64,000 nucleotides of DNA from an uncultured Roseateles sp. (GCF_945956965.1 NZ_CAMFJS010000016.1:44066-108065), one strand, 5' to 3'. Shown: positions 15,481 to 25,553, counted from the first letter of the stretch. The notes: generated by a model from the letters alone, not told the origin. Numbers and translations: made by a program.

Positions 15481-15490
15481 AGGGTAGGCC

Positions 15491-15769
15491 ATGACTCGTT
15501 CACTCAAGAAGGGCCCCTTCATTGACCATCACCTCTTGGCTAAGGTCGAGAAGGCGGTTGCCAACAAGGACAAAAAGCCTATCAAGACTTGGTCGCGTCG
15601 CTCGACGATCCTGCCCGAATTCATCGGACTGACGATCGCTGTGCACAACGGCAAGCAACACGTGCCGGTTTATGTGTCGGACCAGATGGTCGGCCACAAG
15701 CTGGGCGAATTCGCGCTGACCCGCACCTTCAAAGGCCATCCCGCCGATAAGAAGGCCGGGAAGAAATAA
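15491..15769 (+). CDS. rpsS: 30S ribosomal protein S19
   Basis: S19 (92 aa) is a 30S head protein in contact with S13 and the A-site tRNA. The start [16 protein letters not shown] and the core [20 protein letters not shown] are diagnostic. AGGGTAGGCC supplies the ribosome site just after the rplB stop. The tail ([12 protein letters not shown]) is basic, as usual. Confidence 0.98.
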   Translation: MTRSLKKGPFIDHHLLAKVEKAVANKDKKPIKTWSRRSTILPEFIGLTIAVHNGKQHVPVYVSDQMVGHKLGEFALTRTFKGHPADKKAGKK

Positions 15770-15780
15770 GGATGCCAACG

Positions 15781-16110
15781 ATGGAAACCAAAGCAATCGT
15801 TCGCGGTGTTCGCCTGTCGTGTGATAAGGGCCGCCTGGTGGCTGACCTGATCCGCGGTAAGAAGGTGGACCACGCGCTGAACATCCTGGAATTCACCCAG
15901 AAGAAGGCTGCAGTCATCATCAAGAAGGCGCTGGAAAGCGCCATCGCCAACGCCGAACACAACGACGGCGCTGATATTGATGAGCTCAAGGTCACCACGA
16001 TCTATGTGGAGCAAGGTGCAACTCTGAAGCGTTTCTCTGCCCGCGCCAAAGGCCGTGGCAACCGCATCAGCAAGCCCACCTGCCACATCTTCGTGTCGGT
16101 CGGCAACTGA
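15781..16110 (+). CDS. rplV: 50S ribosomal protein L22
   Basis: L22 (109 aa from this start) lines the exit tunnel; its beta-hairpin is visible around [21 protein letters not shown]. Two in-frame ATGs exist. The first, at 15772, adds MPT and lies only 2 bp after rps[14 protein letters not shown] at 15781 matches the usual family start and has AAGGA at a good distance, so it is chosen. It is followed by rpsC after 16 bp. Confidence 0.95.
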   Translation: METKAIVRGVRLSCDKGRLVADLIRGKKVDHALNILEFTQKKAAVIIKKALESAIANAEHNDGADIDELKVTTIYVEQGATLKRFSARAKGRGNRISKPTCHIFVSVGN

Positions 16111-16126
16111 AGGCTGAAGGAAGACT

Positions 16127-16972
16127 ATGGGACAAAAAATCCATCCGGTTGGCTTTCGCCTGCCAGTCACCCGTAATTGGGCTTCGCGTTGGTACGCGTC
16201 GAACAAGAACTTCGCCACCATGCTGGCCGAAGATCTGCAAGTTCGCGACTACCTGAAGACCAAGCTGAAGAATGCCGCTGTGTCGCGCATTCTGATCGAG
16301 CGTCCTGCCAAGAACGCACGCATCACCATTTACTCGGCTCGTCCGGGCGTGGTGATCGGCAAGAAGGGCGAAGACATCGAAAACCTGAAGGCCGAGCTGA
16401 CCAAGCGTCTGGGCGTGCCAGTGGCAGTGAACATCGAAGAAGTGCGCAAGCCCGAAATCGATGCTCAACTGATCGCTGACTCGATCACCCAGCAGCTGGA
16501 AAAGCGCATCATGTTCCGTCGCGCCATGAAGCGTGCGATGCAGAACGCCATGCGTTTGGGCGCTCAGGGCATCAAGATCATGTCGTCGGGCCGTCTGAAC
16601 GGTATCGAAATCGCTCGTTGCGAGTGGTACCGTGAAGGCCGTGTGCCACTGCACACCCTGAAGGCTGACATTGACTACGGTTTCTCTGAAGCCAGCACAA
16701 CCTACGGCATCATCGGTGTCAAGGTTTGGGTCTATCGCGGTGACCGCCTCGCCAATGGCGATGCCCCCGTGATCAAGAGCGAAGCTGGTGAAGACGATCG
16801 TCGCCCACGTCGCAATACCCGTCCTGGCGCACCGAGTGGCCGTGGCCGTCCCGGTGGTGACCGTGGCCCGCGCGCCGACGGTGACAAGCCGGCCGGTGAC
16901 GCTGCTCAGCCCGCTGCCAAGCGTGTGGTCCGCAAGGCCGCACCGGTGGCTGGCGAAGCCAAAGGAGAATAA
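16127..16972 (+). CDS. rpsC: 30S ribosomal protein S3 with long basic C-terminal tail
   Basis: S3 (281 aa) forms part of the mRNA entry tunnel and its helicase. The KH domain motif [17 protein letters not shown] lies around residues 75-90, and the C-terminal domain with [12 protein letters not shown] and [10 protein letters not shown] ends near residue 212. About 55 further residues rich in Arg, Gly, Pro and Ala follow, ending AGEAKGE. E. coli S3 is 233 aa, so the tail is a lineage feature seen in beta-proteobacteria and is probably disordered. GAAGGAAGACT precedes the ATG; rplP starts 2 bp after the stop. Confidence 0.98.
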   Translation: MGQKIHPVGFRLPVTRNWASRWYASNKNFATMLAEDLQVRDYLKTKLKNAAVSRILIERPAKNARITIYSARPGVVIGKKGEDIENLKAELTKRLGVPVAVNIEEVRKPEIDAQLIADSITQQLEKRIMFRRAMKRAMQNAMRLGAQGIKIMSSGRLNGIEIARCEWYREGRVPLHTLKADIDYGFSEASTTYGIIGVKVWVYRGDRLANGDAPVIKSEAGEDDRRPRRNTRPGAPSGRGRPGGDRGPRADGDKPAGDAAQPAAKRVVRKAAPVAGEAKGE

Positions 16973-16974
16973 CA

Positions 16975-17391
16975 ATGCTGCAACCAGCTCGTCGCAAATA
17001 TCGCAAGGAGCAAAAGGGTCGTAACACGGGTGTTGCAACCCGTGGTGCTGCGGTGTCTTTTGGCGATTTCGGCCTGAAGGCAACCGAGCGCGGCCGTTTG
17101 ACGGCTCGTCAGATCGAAGCTGCACGTCGTGCTATCTCGCGCCACATCAAGCGCGGTGGTCGTATCTTCATCCGCATCTTCCCCGACAAGCCGATCTCCC
17201 AGAAGCCTGCCGAAGTCCGTATGGGTAACGGTAAGGGCAACCCAGAGTACTATGTCGCTGAAATTCAGCCTGGCAAGGTGCTCTACGAGATCAACGGTGT
17301 GCCGGAAGCCCTGGCTCGCGAAGCGTTTACTCTGGCGGCTGCAAAGCTGCCTCTGAGTTGCACCTTCGTGACGCGCCAGGTCGGCACCTGA
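16975..17391 (+). CDS. rplP: 50S ribosomal protein L16
   Basis: L16 (138 aa) organises the A-site region of the large subunit. [17 protein letters not shown] and the central [18 protein letters not shown] identify it. Its ribosome site, GGAGAATAACA, lies inside the end of rpsC, so the two are tightly linked. rpmC begins 13 bp later. Confidence 0.98.
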   Translation: MLQPARRKYRKEQKGRNTGVATRGAAVSFGDFGLKATERGRLTARQIEAARRAISRHIKRGGRIFIRIFPDKPISQKPAEVRMGNGKGNPEYYVAEIQPGKVLYEINGVPEALAREAFTLAAAKLPLSCTFVTRQVGT

Positions 17392-17404
17392 AGCGGAGAA
17401 CACC

Positions 17405-17605
17405 ATGAAAGCATCTGAACTGCGTGGCAAAGACGTCGCTGCCTTGGAAAAGGAAGTGACTGATCTGCTCAAGGCCCATTTCGGCCTGCGCATGCAAAAA
17501 GCCACACAACAGTTGAGCAATCACACTGTTTTGGGCAACACGCGCCGTGACATCGCTCGCGTCAAGACCATCTTGAACGAGAAGAAGAAGGGAGCCGCGA
17601 AATGA
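17405..17605 (+). CDS. rpmC: 50S ribosomal protein L29
   Basis: L29 (66 aa) lies at the tunnel exit next to L23. [18 protein letters not shown] and the end [18 protein letters not shown] are typical of the two-helix family. Its stop overlaps the rpsQ start (ATGA). Confidence 0.97.
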   Translation: MKASELRGKDVAALEKEVTDLLKAHFGLRMQKATQQLSNHTVLGNTRRDIARVKTILNEKKKGAAK

Positions 17606-17874
17606 CGCAAGCTCAAGCAACTAAGAACACACGTACCCTGGTGGGTCGTGTGGTCAGCGACAAGCGCTCCAAGACCGTGACCGTGCTGGTCGAGCGTCGT
17701 GCTAAGCACGAGCTCTACGGCAAGATCGTGGCCCTCTCCCGCAAGTACCACGCCCATGATGAAAACGGCGAGTACAAGATGGGTGATGTGGTCGAGATCG
17801 CCGAAGGCCGCCCGCTGTCCAAGACCAAGAGCTGGGTTGTGACCCGCTTGGTTGAGAAGGCTCAAGCCGTCTAA
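17602..17874 (+). CDS. rpsQ: 30S ribosomal protein S17
   Basis: S17 (90 aa) is an early-binding OB-fold protein of the 30S body. The segments [20 protein letters not shown] and [15 protein letters not shown] end ([19 protein letters not shown]) are conserved. It is the last gene of the rplC transcript: a terminator follows 56 bp later and a non-ribosomal gene comes next. Confidence 0.97.
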   Translation: MTQAQATKNTRTLVGRVVSDKRSKTVTVLVERRAKHELYGKIVALSRKYHAHDENGEYKMGDVVEIAEGRPLSKTKSWVVTRLVEKAQAV

Positions 17875-17930
17875 ACGCTCGTTGATTGAAGACGTTTGCT
17901 TTGTGTGGTCTTGTGCCGCACAAAGTATGA

Positions 17931-17972
17931 AACGGTCGGAACGCTGGAATACTAGCGCCCGACCGTTTTTTT
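17931..17972 (+). terminator. Rho-independent terminator of the rplC-rpsQ operon
   Basis: AACGGTCGG / CCGACCGTT arms (17931-17939 and 17959-17967) with an inner CGCT / AGCG stem are followed by a T-run. It splits the S10-type operon from the spc-type operon. Confidence 0.92.
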
Positions 17973-18024
17973 ATTGGCGTCGCAGTTTCGCGGCGATGCT
18001 TCACAAACCAGACAAGGAGCTTTT

Positions 18025-18534
18025 ATGTTGAAGATTGGCGATCAAATCCCTGCAGGCAAGCTGCAAGAATTCATTGAAGTCGCAGGCGAAGGTTGTTCGC
18101 TGGGCCCCAATGCTGTGGATATCGCTGCCGCAACGGCTGGCAAGAAGATTGCGGTGTTTGCCTTGCCTGGTGCTTTTACGCCCACGTGTTCCGCGCAGCA
18201 TGTGCCGGGCTATAAAGAGCACGCTGAGGCGCTAAAGGCCGCTGGTGTCGATGAGATTTGGTGCATTTCCGTGAATGACGCCTTCGTGATGGGCGCTTGG
18301 GCGCGTGACCAGAAGACGAACGGCGTCATCCGCATGATGGCTGACGGCAATGCCGACTTCACCAAGGCTACTGGGCTGACCCTGGAGCTCGGCGCCCACG
18401 GCATGGGTCTGCGCTCGCAGCGCTACTCGATGCTGTTGGTGAATGGCCAGGTCAAGACGCTCAACATCGAAGGTCCTGGCAAATTTGAAGTGAGTGATGC
18501 GGCCACGATGTTGGCCCAGGCCAAGGCCAACTAA
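18025..18534 (+). CDS. Peroxiredoxin of the Prx5 type
   Basis: This is a 169 aa thiol peroxidase that reduces H2O2 and organic peroxides. The peroxidatic cysteine is Cys55 in GAFTPTCSAQHVPGY, the classic PxxxTxxC motif; Cys24 and a Cys in DEIWCISVND are possible resolving residues. No extra glutaredoxin domain is fused. The start after AAGGAGCTTTT is preferred over a 17-codon longer frame that would overlap the upstream terminator. The gene sits alone between the rpsQ terminator and the rplN promoter, so it is probably a monocistronic insertion in the ribosomal cluster. Confidence 0.92.
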   Translation: MLKIGDQIPAGKLQEFIEVAGEGCSLGPNAVDIAAATAGKKIAVFALPGAFTPTCSAQHVPGYKEHAEALKAAGVDEIWCISVNDAFVMGAWARDQKTNGVIRMMADGNADFTKATGLTLELGAHGMGLRSQRYSMLLVNGQVKTLNIEGPGKFEVSDAATMLAQAKAN

Positions 18535-18598
18535 TGGCTTGAAATGGCGCGGGGCAGAGTGTTTCTGTCTCGCACCTAAATTTCTTTTGAGAAAGTGC

Positions 18599-18628
18599 TT
18601 GACGCACCGGGTGCGTTCAGTGCACAAT
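18599..18628 (+). promoter_or_regulatory. Promoter of the spc operon (rplN onward)
   Basis: TTGACG (18599-18604) and CACAAT (18623-18628) are separated by 18 bp. GCTTCG starts 6 nt after the -10, giving the same predicted pyrimidine start as at rpsL and rplC. The leader to rplN would be about 190 nt. Confidence 0.72.
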
Positions 18629-18823
18629 CTAAAGCTTCGCCGAACGCAAGACACATCCGGTGGTGTGCTCTGGCCTCGGATCCGCCCTCAACTGCTGAGC
18701 GCAAGACTCTCACTGACGTGAGCAAGGTTTTGAGCTTGGTCAACGGGCCCAAGACTGCTTGATGACTCTGTTGCGCTGGGACGATCCTGGGTGGCGGGGA
18801 ATTTAAGAAAAGTTGGGGATAAC

Positions 18824-19192
18824 ATGATTCAAATGCAATCGCGACTCGACGTCGCGGACAACACTGGCGCCAAGTCCGTCATGTGTATCAAGGTGCTTGG
18901 TGGTTCCAAGCGTCGGTACGCAGGCATTGGCGACATCATCAAGGTCAGCATCAAAGAAGCTGCTCCTCGTGCCCGAGTGAAAAAGGGTGAGGTCTACAGC
19001 GCTGTGGTCGTTCGTACCGCCAAGGGTGTCCGTCGTCAAGATGGCTCGCTGGTGAAGTTCGACGGCAATGCCGCCGTGCTGCTGAATGCCAAGCTGGAGC
19101 CGATCGGCACCCGCATCTTCGGCCCCGTGACGCGTGAATTGCGTACCGAGCGCTTCATGAAGATCGTGTCGCTGGCGCCAGAGGTTCTCTGA
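18824..19192 (+). CDS. rplN: 50S ribosomal protein L14
   Basis: L14 (122 aa) contributes to the inter-subunit bridge and the RsfS-binding surface. The start [17 protein letters not shown] is invariant in the family, which rules out the 11-codon GTG-started extension at 18791. The end [14 protein letters not shown] is complete. It is the first gene of the spc transcript; rplX follows after 25 bp. Confidence 0.98.
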   Translation: MIQMQSRLDVADNTGAKSVMCIKVLGGSKRRYAGIGDIIKVSIKEAAPRARVKKGEVYSAVVVRTAKGVRRQDGSLVKFDGNAAVLLNAKLEPIGTRIFGPVTRELRTERFMKIVSLAPEVL

Positions 19193-19217
19193 GCTCGGTC
19201 ACAGTCAAAGGTAAGCC

Positions 19218-19535
19218 ATGAACAAGATTCGTACAGGCGACCAAGTCATTGTTTTGACCGGTCGCGACAAGGGCAAGCGCGGCGCAGTTGCGCAGCGCAT
19301 TGATGCCGACCACATCGTTGTGGAAGGTGTCAACGTCGTCAAGAAGCACGTCAAGCCGAACCCCATGAAGGGTACGACTGGCGGTGTCGTCGATAAGACA
19401 ATGCCTATTCATCAATCCAACGTGGCGATTTTTAACGCTGCATCCGGCAAGGCCGATCGCGTGGGCATCAAGTCCCTCGCCGATGGCAAGAAGGTGCGCG
19501 TTTACAAGTCGACCGGCGAAGAGATCAAGGCTTAA
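19218..19535 (+). CDS. rplX: 50S ribosomal protein L24
   Basis: L24 (105 aa) is an assembly initiator that binds the 5' end of 23S rRNA. The KOW motif lies near the start ([18 protein letters not shown]). The remainder, with [14 protein letters not shown], matches the family. The start follows AAAGGTAAGCC. Confidence 0.97.
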   Translation: MNKIRTGDQVIVLTGRDKGKRGAVAQRIDADHIVVEGVNVVKKHVKPNPMKGTTGGVVDKTMPIHQSNVAIFNAASGKADRVGIKSLADGKKVRVYKSTGEEIKA

Positions 19536-19545
19536 GGGGTTAGAC

Positions 19546-20085
19546 ATGGCTCGTTTGCAAGCGTTTTATCGCGAAAAGGTTGTGCCTGGCCTCACCGAGA
19601 AGTTTGGTTACACCTCGGTCATGGAAGTGCCTCGCATCACCAAGATCACCCTGAATATGGGTGTCAGTGAAGCGGTGGCCGACAAGAAGGTCATGGATCA
19701 CGCAGTCAGTGATTTGACCAAGATTGCAGGTCAGAAGCCTGTTGTGACGAAGTCGAAGAAGGCGATCGCCGGCTTCAAGATTCGTGACAGCGTGCCTATC
19801 GGCTGCATGGTCACTCTGCGCGGTGTGCAGATGTATGAGTTCCTTGACCGCTTTGTCACCATCGCTCTGCCGCGTGTGCGTGACTTCCGTGGTATCTCGG
19901 GTCGTTCGTTCGATGGCCGTGGTAACTACAACATCGGCGTCAAAGAACAGATCATCTTCCCTGAGATCGACTACGACAAGGTGGATGCGCTGCGTGGGCT
20001 GAACATCAGCATCACCACTTCCGCCAAGACGGACGACGAGTGCAAGGCCCTGCTGGCTGCATTCAAGTTCCCGTTCAAGAACTGA
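19546..20085 (+). CDS. rplE: 50S ribosomal protein L5
   Basis: L5 (179 aa) binds 5S rRNA and contacts P-site tRNA. The correct start is [16 protein letters not shown] after AAGGGGTTAGAC; a longer overlapping frame from 19384 runs through rplX and is rejected. [16 protein letters not shown] and the C-terminal [17 protein letters not shown] are typical. rpsN begins 8 bp later. Confidence 0.98.
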   Translation: MARLQAFYREKVVPGLTEKFGYTSVMEVPRITKITLNMGVSEAVADKKVMDHAVSDLTKIAGQKPVVTKSKKAIAGFKIRDSVPIGCMVTLRGVQMYEFLDRFVTIALPRVRDFRGISGRSFDGRGNYNIGVKEQIIFPEIDYDKVDALRGLNISITTSAKTDDECKALLAAFKFPFKN

Positions 20086-20093
20086 GGTGAATC

Positions 20094-20399
20094 GTGGCAA
20101 AAACATCCCTTAAGCAACGTGAACTCAAGCGCGACGCGCTTGTGGCCAAGTATGCAAAGAAATATGCCGAACTGAAGGGCATCGCTAACGATGCCAAGAA
20201 GTCCGACGAAGAGCGTTACGTTGCTCGTCTTGAGCTGCAGAAGCTGCCCCGCAACGCCTACCCCACTCGCCAGCGTAACCGCTGCGCGTTGACAGGACGT
20301 CCCCGCGGTACTTTCCGCAAGTTCGGCTTGGGCCGTAACAAGATTCGCGAGCTGGCCTTCAAAGGCGACATCCCTGGTGTCGTCAAGGCTAGCTGGTAA
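20094..20399 (+). CDS. rpsN: 30S ribosomal protein S14 (zinc-free type)
   Basis: S14 (101 aa) is a head protein. It starts with GTG after GAGGTGAATC. It is the long form without the CxxC zinc knuckle: only one Cys is present, in [18 protein letters not shown]. The protein therefore needs no zinc, unlike the short S14 paralogue of some bacteria. Confidence 0.97.
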   Translation: MAKTSLKQRELKRDALVAKYAKKYAELKGIANDAKKSDEERYVARLELQKLPRNAYPTRQRNRCALTGRPRGTFRKFGLGRNKIRELAFKGDIPGVVKASW

Positions 20400-20424
20400 T
20401 CGGCACGATTAGGAGAAATCGCAA

Positions 20425-20820
20425 ATGAGCATGAGTGATCCTATCGCCGACATGCTGACCCGTATTCGCAACGCCCAGAGCGTTGAGAAGGTCAGCGTCG
20501 TGATGCCGTCCTCGAAGTTGAAAGTGGCGATCGCCAAAGTCCTGAAGGACGAAGGTTATATCGACAGTTTTGCGGTGCGCGGTGAAGCCGCCCGCCCTGA
20601 GCTGGAGATTTCGCTGAAGTATTACGGCGGCAAGCCCGTGATCGAGCGCATTGAGCGCGTTAGCCGTCCCGGCCTGCGCATCTACAAGGGCCGCCACGAC
20701 ATTCCTCAGGTCATGAATGGCCTGGGTGTGGCGATTGTCACCACCCCGCAAGGCGTGATGACTGACCGCAAAGCACGTCAAGCCGGTATCGGCGGCGAAG
20801 TGCTCTGCTACGTCGCCTAA
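20425..20820 (+). CDS. rpsH: 30S ribosomal protein S8
   Basis: S8 (131 aa) binds the central domain of 16S rRNA and in E. coli represses the spc operon through the rplE message. [18 protein letters not shown] and the C-terminal signature [19 protein letters not shown] segment ([19 protein letters not shown]) identify it. AGGAGAAATCGCAA precedes the ATG. Confidence 0.98.
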   Translation: MSMSDPIADMLTRIRNAQSVEKVSVVMPSSKLKVAIAKVLKDEGYIDSFAVRGEAARPELEISLKYYGGKPVIERIERVSRPGLRIYKGRHDIPQVMNGLGVAIVTTPQGVMTDRKARQAGIGGEVLCYVA

Positions 20821-20838
20821 GCGCAAGGAGATATAACA

Positions 20839-21372
20839 ATGTCCCGCGTTGGAAAAATGCCGGTCGCCATCCCGCAAGGTGTGGACGTTACCGTTACTGC
20901 TGAAACAATCAGCGTCAAGGGCTCGCTCGGTACGCTGGTGCGTCCGGTCAACAGCCTGGTGTCGGTCAAGAACGAAGGCGGCAAGCTGACCTTCGTTCCT
21001 ACGAACGACTCGACAGCTGCTGGTGCCATGAGCGGCACCGTGCGTGCTCTGGTGGCCAATATGGTCACTGGCGTGAGCAAGGGCTTCGAGCGCAAGCTGA
21101 ACTTGGTCGGCGTGGGCTTCCGCGCCCAGGCTCAAGGTCAGAAGCTCAACCTGCAAATCGGTTTTTCTCACCCTGTGGTGAAGGATATGCCGGCTGGCAT
21201 CAAGGTTGAGTGCCCGACCCAGACCGAAATCCTGATCAAGGGCTCGGACGCTCAAGTGGTCGGTCAGATCGCCGCTGAAGTGCGCGCCTTCCGTCCGCCA
21301 GAGCCCTATAAGGGCAAGGGCATCCGCTATTCTGACGAAAAGGTCTCTCTCAAAGAGACCAAGAAGAAGTAA
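20839..21372 (+). CDS. rplF: 50S ribosomal protein L6
   Basis: L6 (177 aa) lies near the sarcin-ricin loop and factor-binding site. Start [15 protein letters not shown] follows AAGGAGATATAACA. The two-repeat fold is complete and the end [17 protein letters not shown] is the conserved family signature. Confidence 0.98.
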   Translation: MSRVGKMPVAIPQGVDVTVTAETISVKGSLGTLVRPVNSLVSVKNEGGKLTFVPTNDSTAAGAMSGTVRALVANMVTGVSKGFERKLNLVGVGFRAQAQGQKLNLQIGFSHPVVKDMPAGIKVECPTQTEILIKGSDAQVVGQIAAEVRAFRPPEPYKGKGIRYSDEKVSLKETKKK

Positions 21373-21383
21373 GGAGCAGCGCA

Positions 21384-21749
21384 ATGTTGACCAAAAAAGA
21401 ACAGCGCATCCGTCGCTCACGTCAGACTCGGGCTCGTATCGCCAACCAGCGCGCTGTGCGCTTGACGGTGTTCCGCTCGAACCTGCACATCTACGCCAGC
21501 GTCATTTCCGACGACGGCACCCGTGTGCTGGCAAGCGCTTCGACCGCCGAGAAGGCAGTCCGCGAACAACTCGGTGGCAATGGCAAGGGCGGCAACGTCG
21601 CTGCTGCGACCCTGATTGGCAAGCGTATCGCCGAGAAGGCCAAGGCCGCTGGCGTCGAGAAGGTTGCTTTCGACCGCGCAGGCTTTGCCTACCACGGCCG
21701 GATCAAGGCCCTGGCCGAAGCAGCCCGCGAAGCCGGTCTGCAGTTCTGA
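21384..21749 (+). CDS. rplR: 50S ribosomal protein L18
   Basis: L18 (121 aa) binds 5S rRNA together with L5. The basic N-terminus ([19 protein letters not shown]) and the end [20 protein letters not shown] are diagnostic. AAGGAGCAGCGCA precedes the ATG; rpsE follows after 18 bp. Confidence 0.98.
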   Translation: MLTKKEQRIRRSRQTRARIANQRAVRLTVFRSNLHIYASVISDDGTRVLASASTAEKAVREQLGGNGKGGNVAAATLIGKRIAEKAKAAGVEKVAFDRAGFAYHGRIKALAEAAREAGLQF

Positions 21750-21767
21750 CGCACAAAGGAATTCGAA

Positions 21768-22286
21768 ATGGCAAAGTTTCAACCCCGCGTTCAGACCGAA
21801 GGCAATGACGACGGCCTGAAGGAAAAGATGATCGCGATCAACCGCGTAACCAAAGTTGTGAAGGGCGGCCGTACGCTGTCTTTCGCGGCTCTGACGGTGG
21901 TCGGTGATGGCGCAGGTCGTATCGGCATGGGCAAAGGCAAGGCGAAGGAAGTTCCCGTCGCCGTGCAAAAGGCCATGGAATCCGCTCGCCGCAACATGAT
22001 CAAGGTCGATCTGCGCAACGGTTCGATTCACCACAATGTGGTGGGCGAGCATGGCGCTTCGCACGTGATGATGGTGCCTGCACAGCCCGGTACCGGCGTT
22101 ATCGCTGGTGGCCCGATGCGCGCAGTCTTCGAAGTGATGGGCGTGACCGACATCGTGACCAAGAGCCACGGTTCGACCAACCCTTACAACCTGGTGCGTG
22201 CCACCCTGGACGCTCTGAAGCGCTCCACAACGGCAACGCAAATTGCTGCTAAGCGCGGCAAGTCGGTCGAAGAAATTCTCGGCTGA
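21768..22286 (+). CDS. rpsE: 30S ribosomal protein S5
   Basis: S5 (172 aa) affects decoding fidelity and lines the mRNA entry tunnel. The double-stranded-RNA-binding-like N-terminal domain ([19 protein letters not shown]) and the [20 protein letters not shown] segment are intact. The spectinomycin-contact loop shows the ordinary KVVKGGR sequence. The stop is followed by rpmD after 20 bp. Confidence 0.98.
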   Translation: MAKFQPRVQTEGNDDGLKEKMIAINRVTKVVKGGRTLSFAALTVVGDGAGRIGMGKGKAKEVPVAVQKAMESARRNMIKVDLRNGSIHHNVVGEHGASHVMMVPAQPGTGVIAGGPMRAVFEVMGVTDIVTKSHGSTNPYNLVRATLDALKRSTTATQIAAKRGKSVEEILG

Positions 22287-22306
22287 TCGCAGCACTGGAG
22301 TCACAT

Positions 22307-22489
22307 ATGTCTGACAAGAAAACTCTGACCGTCAAGCTGGTTCGCAGCCCCATCGGCACACGTGCTTCGCACCGTGCCACCGTGGTTGGCCTCGGCTTGC
22401 GCAAGCTCAACAGCACCAAGGTGCTGGAAGATACGCCTGCGGTTCGCGGCATGATCAACAAGATCGCCTACCTCGTGCAGGTGCTCTAA
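22307..22489 (+). CDS. rpmD: 50S ribosomal protein L30
   Basis: L30 (60 aa) is a small 23S-binding protein. [20 protein letters not shown] and the end [13 protein letters not shown] are family hallmarks. ACTGGAGTCACAT precedes the ATG. Confidence 0.97.
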   Translation: MSDKKTLTVKLVRSPIGTRASHRATVVGLGLRKLNSTKVLEDTPAVRGMINKIAYLVQVL

Positions 22490-22516
22490 GCACCGTCGCG
22501 ATTAGAGGACAAGAAG

Positions 22517-22948
22517 ATGCAACTCAATACGATTCAACCCGCGGCAGGTGCTAAGCACTCGAAGCGCCGTGTGGGCCGTGGCATCGGTTCCGGCTTGGGC
22601 AAGACTTGCGGCCGCGGCCACAAGGGTCAAAAGTCGCGTGCTGGTGGTTTCCACAAGGTGGGCTTCGAAGGCGGTCAAATGCCTCTGCAGCGTCGCCTGC
22701 CCAAGCGCGGCTTCAAGTCGACCACGCTGAAGTTCAATGCTGAGATCAACCTCGACGACCTGCAAAATCTGGTTGCCGAAGAGATCGACCTGTTGACACT
22801 GAAGGCTGTTGGCCTGGTGCCTGAGCTGGCTCGCAATGCCAAGGTCATTCTGTCTGGCGCTATCAGCCGCAAGGTTGCGCTCAAGGGCGTGGCTGCAACG
22901 GCCGGTGCTAAGGCTGCGATTGAAGCCGCTGGCGGCTCGGTTGCCTAA
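22517..22948 (+). CDS. rplO: 50S ribosomal protein L15
   Basis: L15 (143 aa) is a late-assembly protein. The long Gly/Arg-rich N-terminal extension ([20 protein letters not shown]) and the [18 protein letters not shown] motif identify it. GAGGACAAGAAG precedes the ATG; secY begins 19 bp after the stop. Confidence 0.98.
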   Translation: MQLNTIQPAAGAKHSKRRVGRGIGSGLGKTCGRGHKGQKSRAGGFHKVGFEGGQMPLQRRLPKRGFKSTTLKFNAEINLDDLQNLVAEEIDLLTLKAVGLVPELARNAKVILSGAISRKVALKGVAATAGAKAAIEAAGGSVA

Positions 22949-22967
22949 ATAGAACGGCAAGGGAACT

Positions 22968-24278
22968 GTGGCTACCAACGCAAACCAACTGGCCAAGAGC
23001 GGCAAGTTCGGCGACTTGCGTCGTCGGCTTGTGTTTCTATTGCTGGCACTGGTGGTCTACCGCATCGGGGCTCATATCCCGGTGCCTGGTATCGATCCAG
23101 GTCAGCTGAAGCAGTTCTTTAAGGGTCAGGAGGGTGGCATCCTTTCCCTGTTCAATATGTTTTCGGGCGGTGCGCTGTCGCGCTTTACCGTTTTCGCGCT
23201 GGGCATTACGCCCTACATCTCTGCATCCATCGTCATCCAACTGATGACCTATGTGGTGCCGGCTTTGGAAGCGCTGAAGAAGGAAGGCGAGGCAGGTCGC
23301 CGCAAGATCACGCAATACACACGTTATGGCACTTTGGGCCTGGCGGTTTTCCAATCCCTGAGCATTGCTCTGGCGCTGGAAAGCTCGGCTGGCCTGGTGA
23401 TCAGCCCCGGCTTTGGCTTCCGCCTCACGGCAGTTTCCAGCTTGGTGGCAGGCACCATGTTCCTGATGTGGTTGGGTGAGCAGATTACCGAGCGTGGCTT
23501 GGGCAACGGGATTTCGATCCTGATCTTCGGCGGTATCGCTGCAGGTCTGCCTGGTGCTATCGGTGGCTTGTTGGGGCTGGTGCAAACCGGTGCCATGGGT
23601 CCTGTGTCCTCTTTGTTCATCGTGGCCGTTGTGGTCGCAGTGACGTACTTGGTGGTGTTTGTCGAGCGCGGTCAGCGCAAGATCTTGGTGAACTATGCCA
23701 AGCGCCAAGTGGGCAATAAGGTCTACGGCGGCCAAAGCTCGCATCTGCCTCTCAAGCTCAATATGTCGGGCGTGATTCCGCCAATCTTCGCGTCGTCTAT
23801 CATCCTGCTGCCGACCACCATGGTGAGTTGGTTTGCAACCGGTGACAGCATGCGCTGGTTGAAGAACATCGCGGATATGTTGCATCCGGGTCAGCCAATT
23901 TACGTGCTGCTGTATGCGTCTGCCATCGTGTTCTTCTGCTTCTTCTACACGGCTCTGGTGTTTAACAGCCGTGAGACGGCAGACAACCTGAAGAAGAGTG
24001 GCGCGTTCATCCCGGGCATTCGCCCAGGTGAGCAAACTGCGAAACATATTGACAAGATTTTGTCCCGTCTGACTCTGGCTGGCGCCATCTACATCACTGG
24101 TGTGTGCTTGTTGCCTGAGTTCTTGACCTTGAAGTACAACGTGCCTTTCTATTTTGGCGGCACATCCCTGTTGATCATTGTTGTGGTCACCATGGACTTC
24201 TGGGCTCAAGTTCAGTCATACGTGATGAGTCAGCAGTACGAATCGCTGTTGAAGAAGTCGAATTTCAAGGCCAGCTGA
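22968..24278 (+). CDS. secY: Protein translocase subunit SecY
   Basis: SecY (436 aa) is the central channel of the Sec translocon in the inner membrane. The start is GTG, after AAGGGAACT. Ten hydrophobic segments can be followed, beginning with [21 protein letters not shown]. The plug/lateral-gate region shows [20 protein letters not shown], and the cytoplasmic loops carry [14 protein letters not shown] and [20 protein letters not shown], which contact ribosome and SecA. It is embedded in the spc operon as in most bacteria. Confidence 0.99.
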   Translation: MATNANQLAKSGKFGDLRRRLVFLLLALVVYRIGAHIPVPGIDPGQLKQFFKGQEGGILSLFNMFSGGALSRFTVFALGITPYISASIVIQLMTYVVPALEALKKEGEAGRRKITQYTRYGTLGLAVFQSLSIALALESSAGLVISPGFGFRLTAVSSLVAGTMFLMWLGEQITERGLGNGISILIFGGIAAGLPGAIGGLLGLVQTGAMGPVSSLFIVAVVVAVTYLVVFVERGQRKILVNYAKRQVGNKVYGGQSSHLPLKLNMSGVIPPIFASSIILLPTTMVSWFATGDSMRWLKNIADMLHPGQPIYVLLYASAIVFFCFFYTALVFNSRETADNLKKSGAFIPGIRPGEQTAKHIDKILSRLTLAGAIYITGVCLLPEFLTLKYNVPFYFGGTSLLIIVVVTMDFWAQVQSYVMSQQYESLLKKSNFKAS

Positions 24279-24327
24279 AAAGCTGAGTCAACGTTTAACC
24301 AAGATCCATCAGAACAGAAACGAAGGC

Positions 24328-24546
24328 ATGGCGAAAGACGACGTCATTCAGATGCAAGGCGAGATTCTTGAGAATCTTCCAAATGCTACGTTTCGTGTGA
24401 AGCTGGAGAACGGGCATGTCGTTCTCGGCCACATCTCGGGCAAGATGCGTATGCATTACATTCGTATCTTGCCAGGTGATAAGGTCACCGTTGAACTAAC
24501 CCCGTACGACTTGAGTCGTGCTCGCATCGTGTTCCGGGCGAAGTGA
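24328..24546 (+). CDS. infA: Translation initiation factor IF-1
   Basis: IF-1 (72 aa) is an OB-fold protein that occupies the 30S A site during initiation. [20 protein letters not shown] and the end [16 protein letters not shown] are typical. Its position between secY and rpmJ is characteristic of beta-proteobacteria; E. coli keeps infA elsewhere. Some Burkholderiales also have a second infA outside this cluster, which cannot be checked here. Confidence 0.97.
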   Translation: MAKDDVIQMQGEILENLPNATFRVKLENGHVVLGHISGKMRMHYIRILPGDKVTVELTPYDLSRARIVFRAK

Positions 24547-24606
24547 GCTTTTTAATTCCCCGGGTTCCGCGCTGAGAGCGCTTTTGAGAAGGTCAAGGAG
24601 CAGACT

Positions 24607-24720
24607 ATGAAAGTTTCGGCATCCGTCAAGCCGATGTGCCGCAATTGCAAAGTCATCCGTCGCAAGGGTGTGGTGCGTGTGATCTGTACAGATCCGCGCC
24701 ACAAACAGCGTCAGGGCTGA
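24607..24720 (+). CDS. rpmJ: 50S ribosomal protein L36 (zinc-binding form)
   Basis: L36 is only 37 aa. The start follows AAGGAGCAGACT. Cys11, Cys14, Cys27 and His32 (MCRNCK, then [13 protein letters not shown]) form the zinc site, so this is the C+ form. It lies between infA and rpsM, the usual place. Confidence 0.97.
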   Translation: MKVSASVKPMCRNCKVIRRKGVVRVICTDPRHKQRQG

Positions 24721-24753
24721 TTGCTGCATTAACGAGCGAATTAGAGGACGCAA

Positions 24754-25119
24754 ATGGCACGTATTGCTGGTATTAATATTCCACCGCACAAGCACACTGA
24801 GATCGGTCTGACTTCGATCTACGGCATTGGCCGTACGACCGCCCAGAAGATCTGCACAACTTGCGCGATTCCGTTCGACAAGAAGGTCAAGGACCTCACC
24901 GACGCTGATCTGGAAAAGATCCGTGACGAAGTGGGCCGCATGACCATCGAGGGCGATCTGCGCCGCGAGATGTCGATCAACATCAAGCGTTTGATGGACC
25001 TCGGTTGCTACCGTGGTTTCCGTCATCGTCGCGGTCTGCCGATGCGCGGTCAGCGCACCCGCACGAACGCTCGCACTCGTAAAGGCCCACGTAAGTCGGC
25101 CGCTACGGGCAAGAAGTGA
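24754..25119 (+). CDS. rpsM: 30S ribosomal protein S13
   Basis: S13 (121 aa) forms inter-subunit bridges and contacts P-site tRNA through its basic tail. [19 protein letters not shown] and [19 protein letters not shown] are diagnostic. GAGGACGCAA precedes the ATG. rpsK follows after 29 bp. Confidence 0.98.
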   Translation: MARIAGINIPPHKHTEIGLTSIYGIGRTTAQKICTTCAIPFDKKVKDLTDADLEKIRDEVGRMTIEGDLRREMSINIKRLMDLGCYRGFRHRRGLPMRGQRTRTNARTRKGPRKSAATGKK

Positions 25120-25148
25120 TCTGCGCTAAGCATTGAAAGAAGGTCAAG

Positions 25149-25553
25149 ATGGCAAAAGCACCCAATAACTCGGCTGCGCAGCGCGTTCGCAAGAAGGTTC
25201 GCAAGAACGTCGCCGATGGCATTGCACACGTTCACGCGTCGTTCAATAACACGATCATCACGATCACCGACCGCCAAGGCGGTGCACTGTCCTGGGCTTC
25301 CAGCGGTGGACAAGGCTTCAAGGGCTCGCGCAAGTCGACGCCTTTCGCAGCCCAAGTCGCTGCCGAAGTAGCAGGTCGTGCAGCTCAAGATCAAGGCATC
25401 AAGAATCTGGATGTCAAGATCAAGGGCCCAGGTCCTGGCCGTGAGTCCTCGGTGCGCGCATTGGGCGCCCTGGGCATCCGGATCAACTCGATCTCTGACG
25501 TGACGCCAGTGCCGCACAACGGCTGCCGTCCGCAAAAGCGTCGTCGTATCTAA
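25149..25553 (+). CDS. rpsK: 30S ribosomal protein S11
   Basis: S11 (134 aa) lies in the platform next to the Shine-Dalgarno helix. [20 protein letters not shown] and the end [16 protein letters not shown] are conserved; the Asn in VPHNGCRP is the residue that can form isoaspartate in other species. It is followed by 227 bp that contain a likely new promoter and a strong hairpin before rpsD. Confidence 0.98.
   Translation: MAKAPNNSAAQRVRKKVRKNVADGIAHVHASFNNTIITITDRQGGALSWASSGGQGFKGSRKSTPFAAQVAAEVAGRAAQDQGIKNLDVKIKGPGPGRESSVRALGALGIRINSISDVTPVPHNGCRPQKRRRI

Noticed and set aside
18535..18823. Small gene between the peroxiredoxin and rplN
   Set aside because: Short frames there lack ribosome sites and cross the spc promoter; only the promoter is supported.
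23037..24209. 390-codon antisense frame in secY
   Set aside because: His/Gln-rich shadow of a membrane-protein gene; no start signals.
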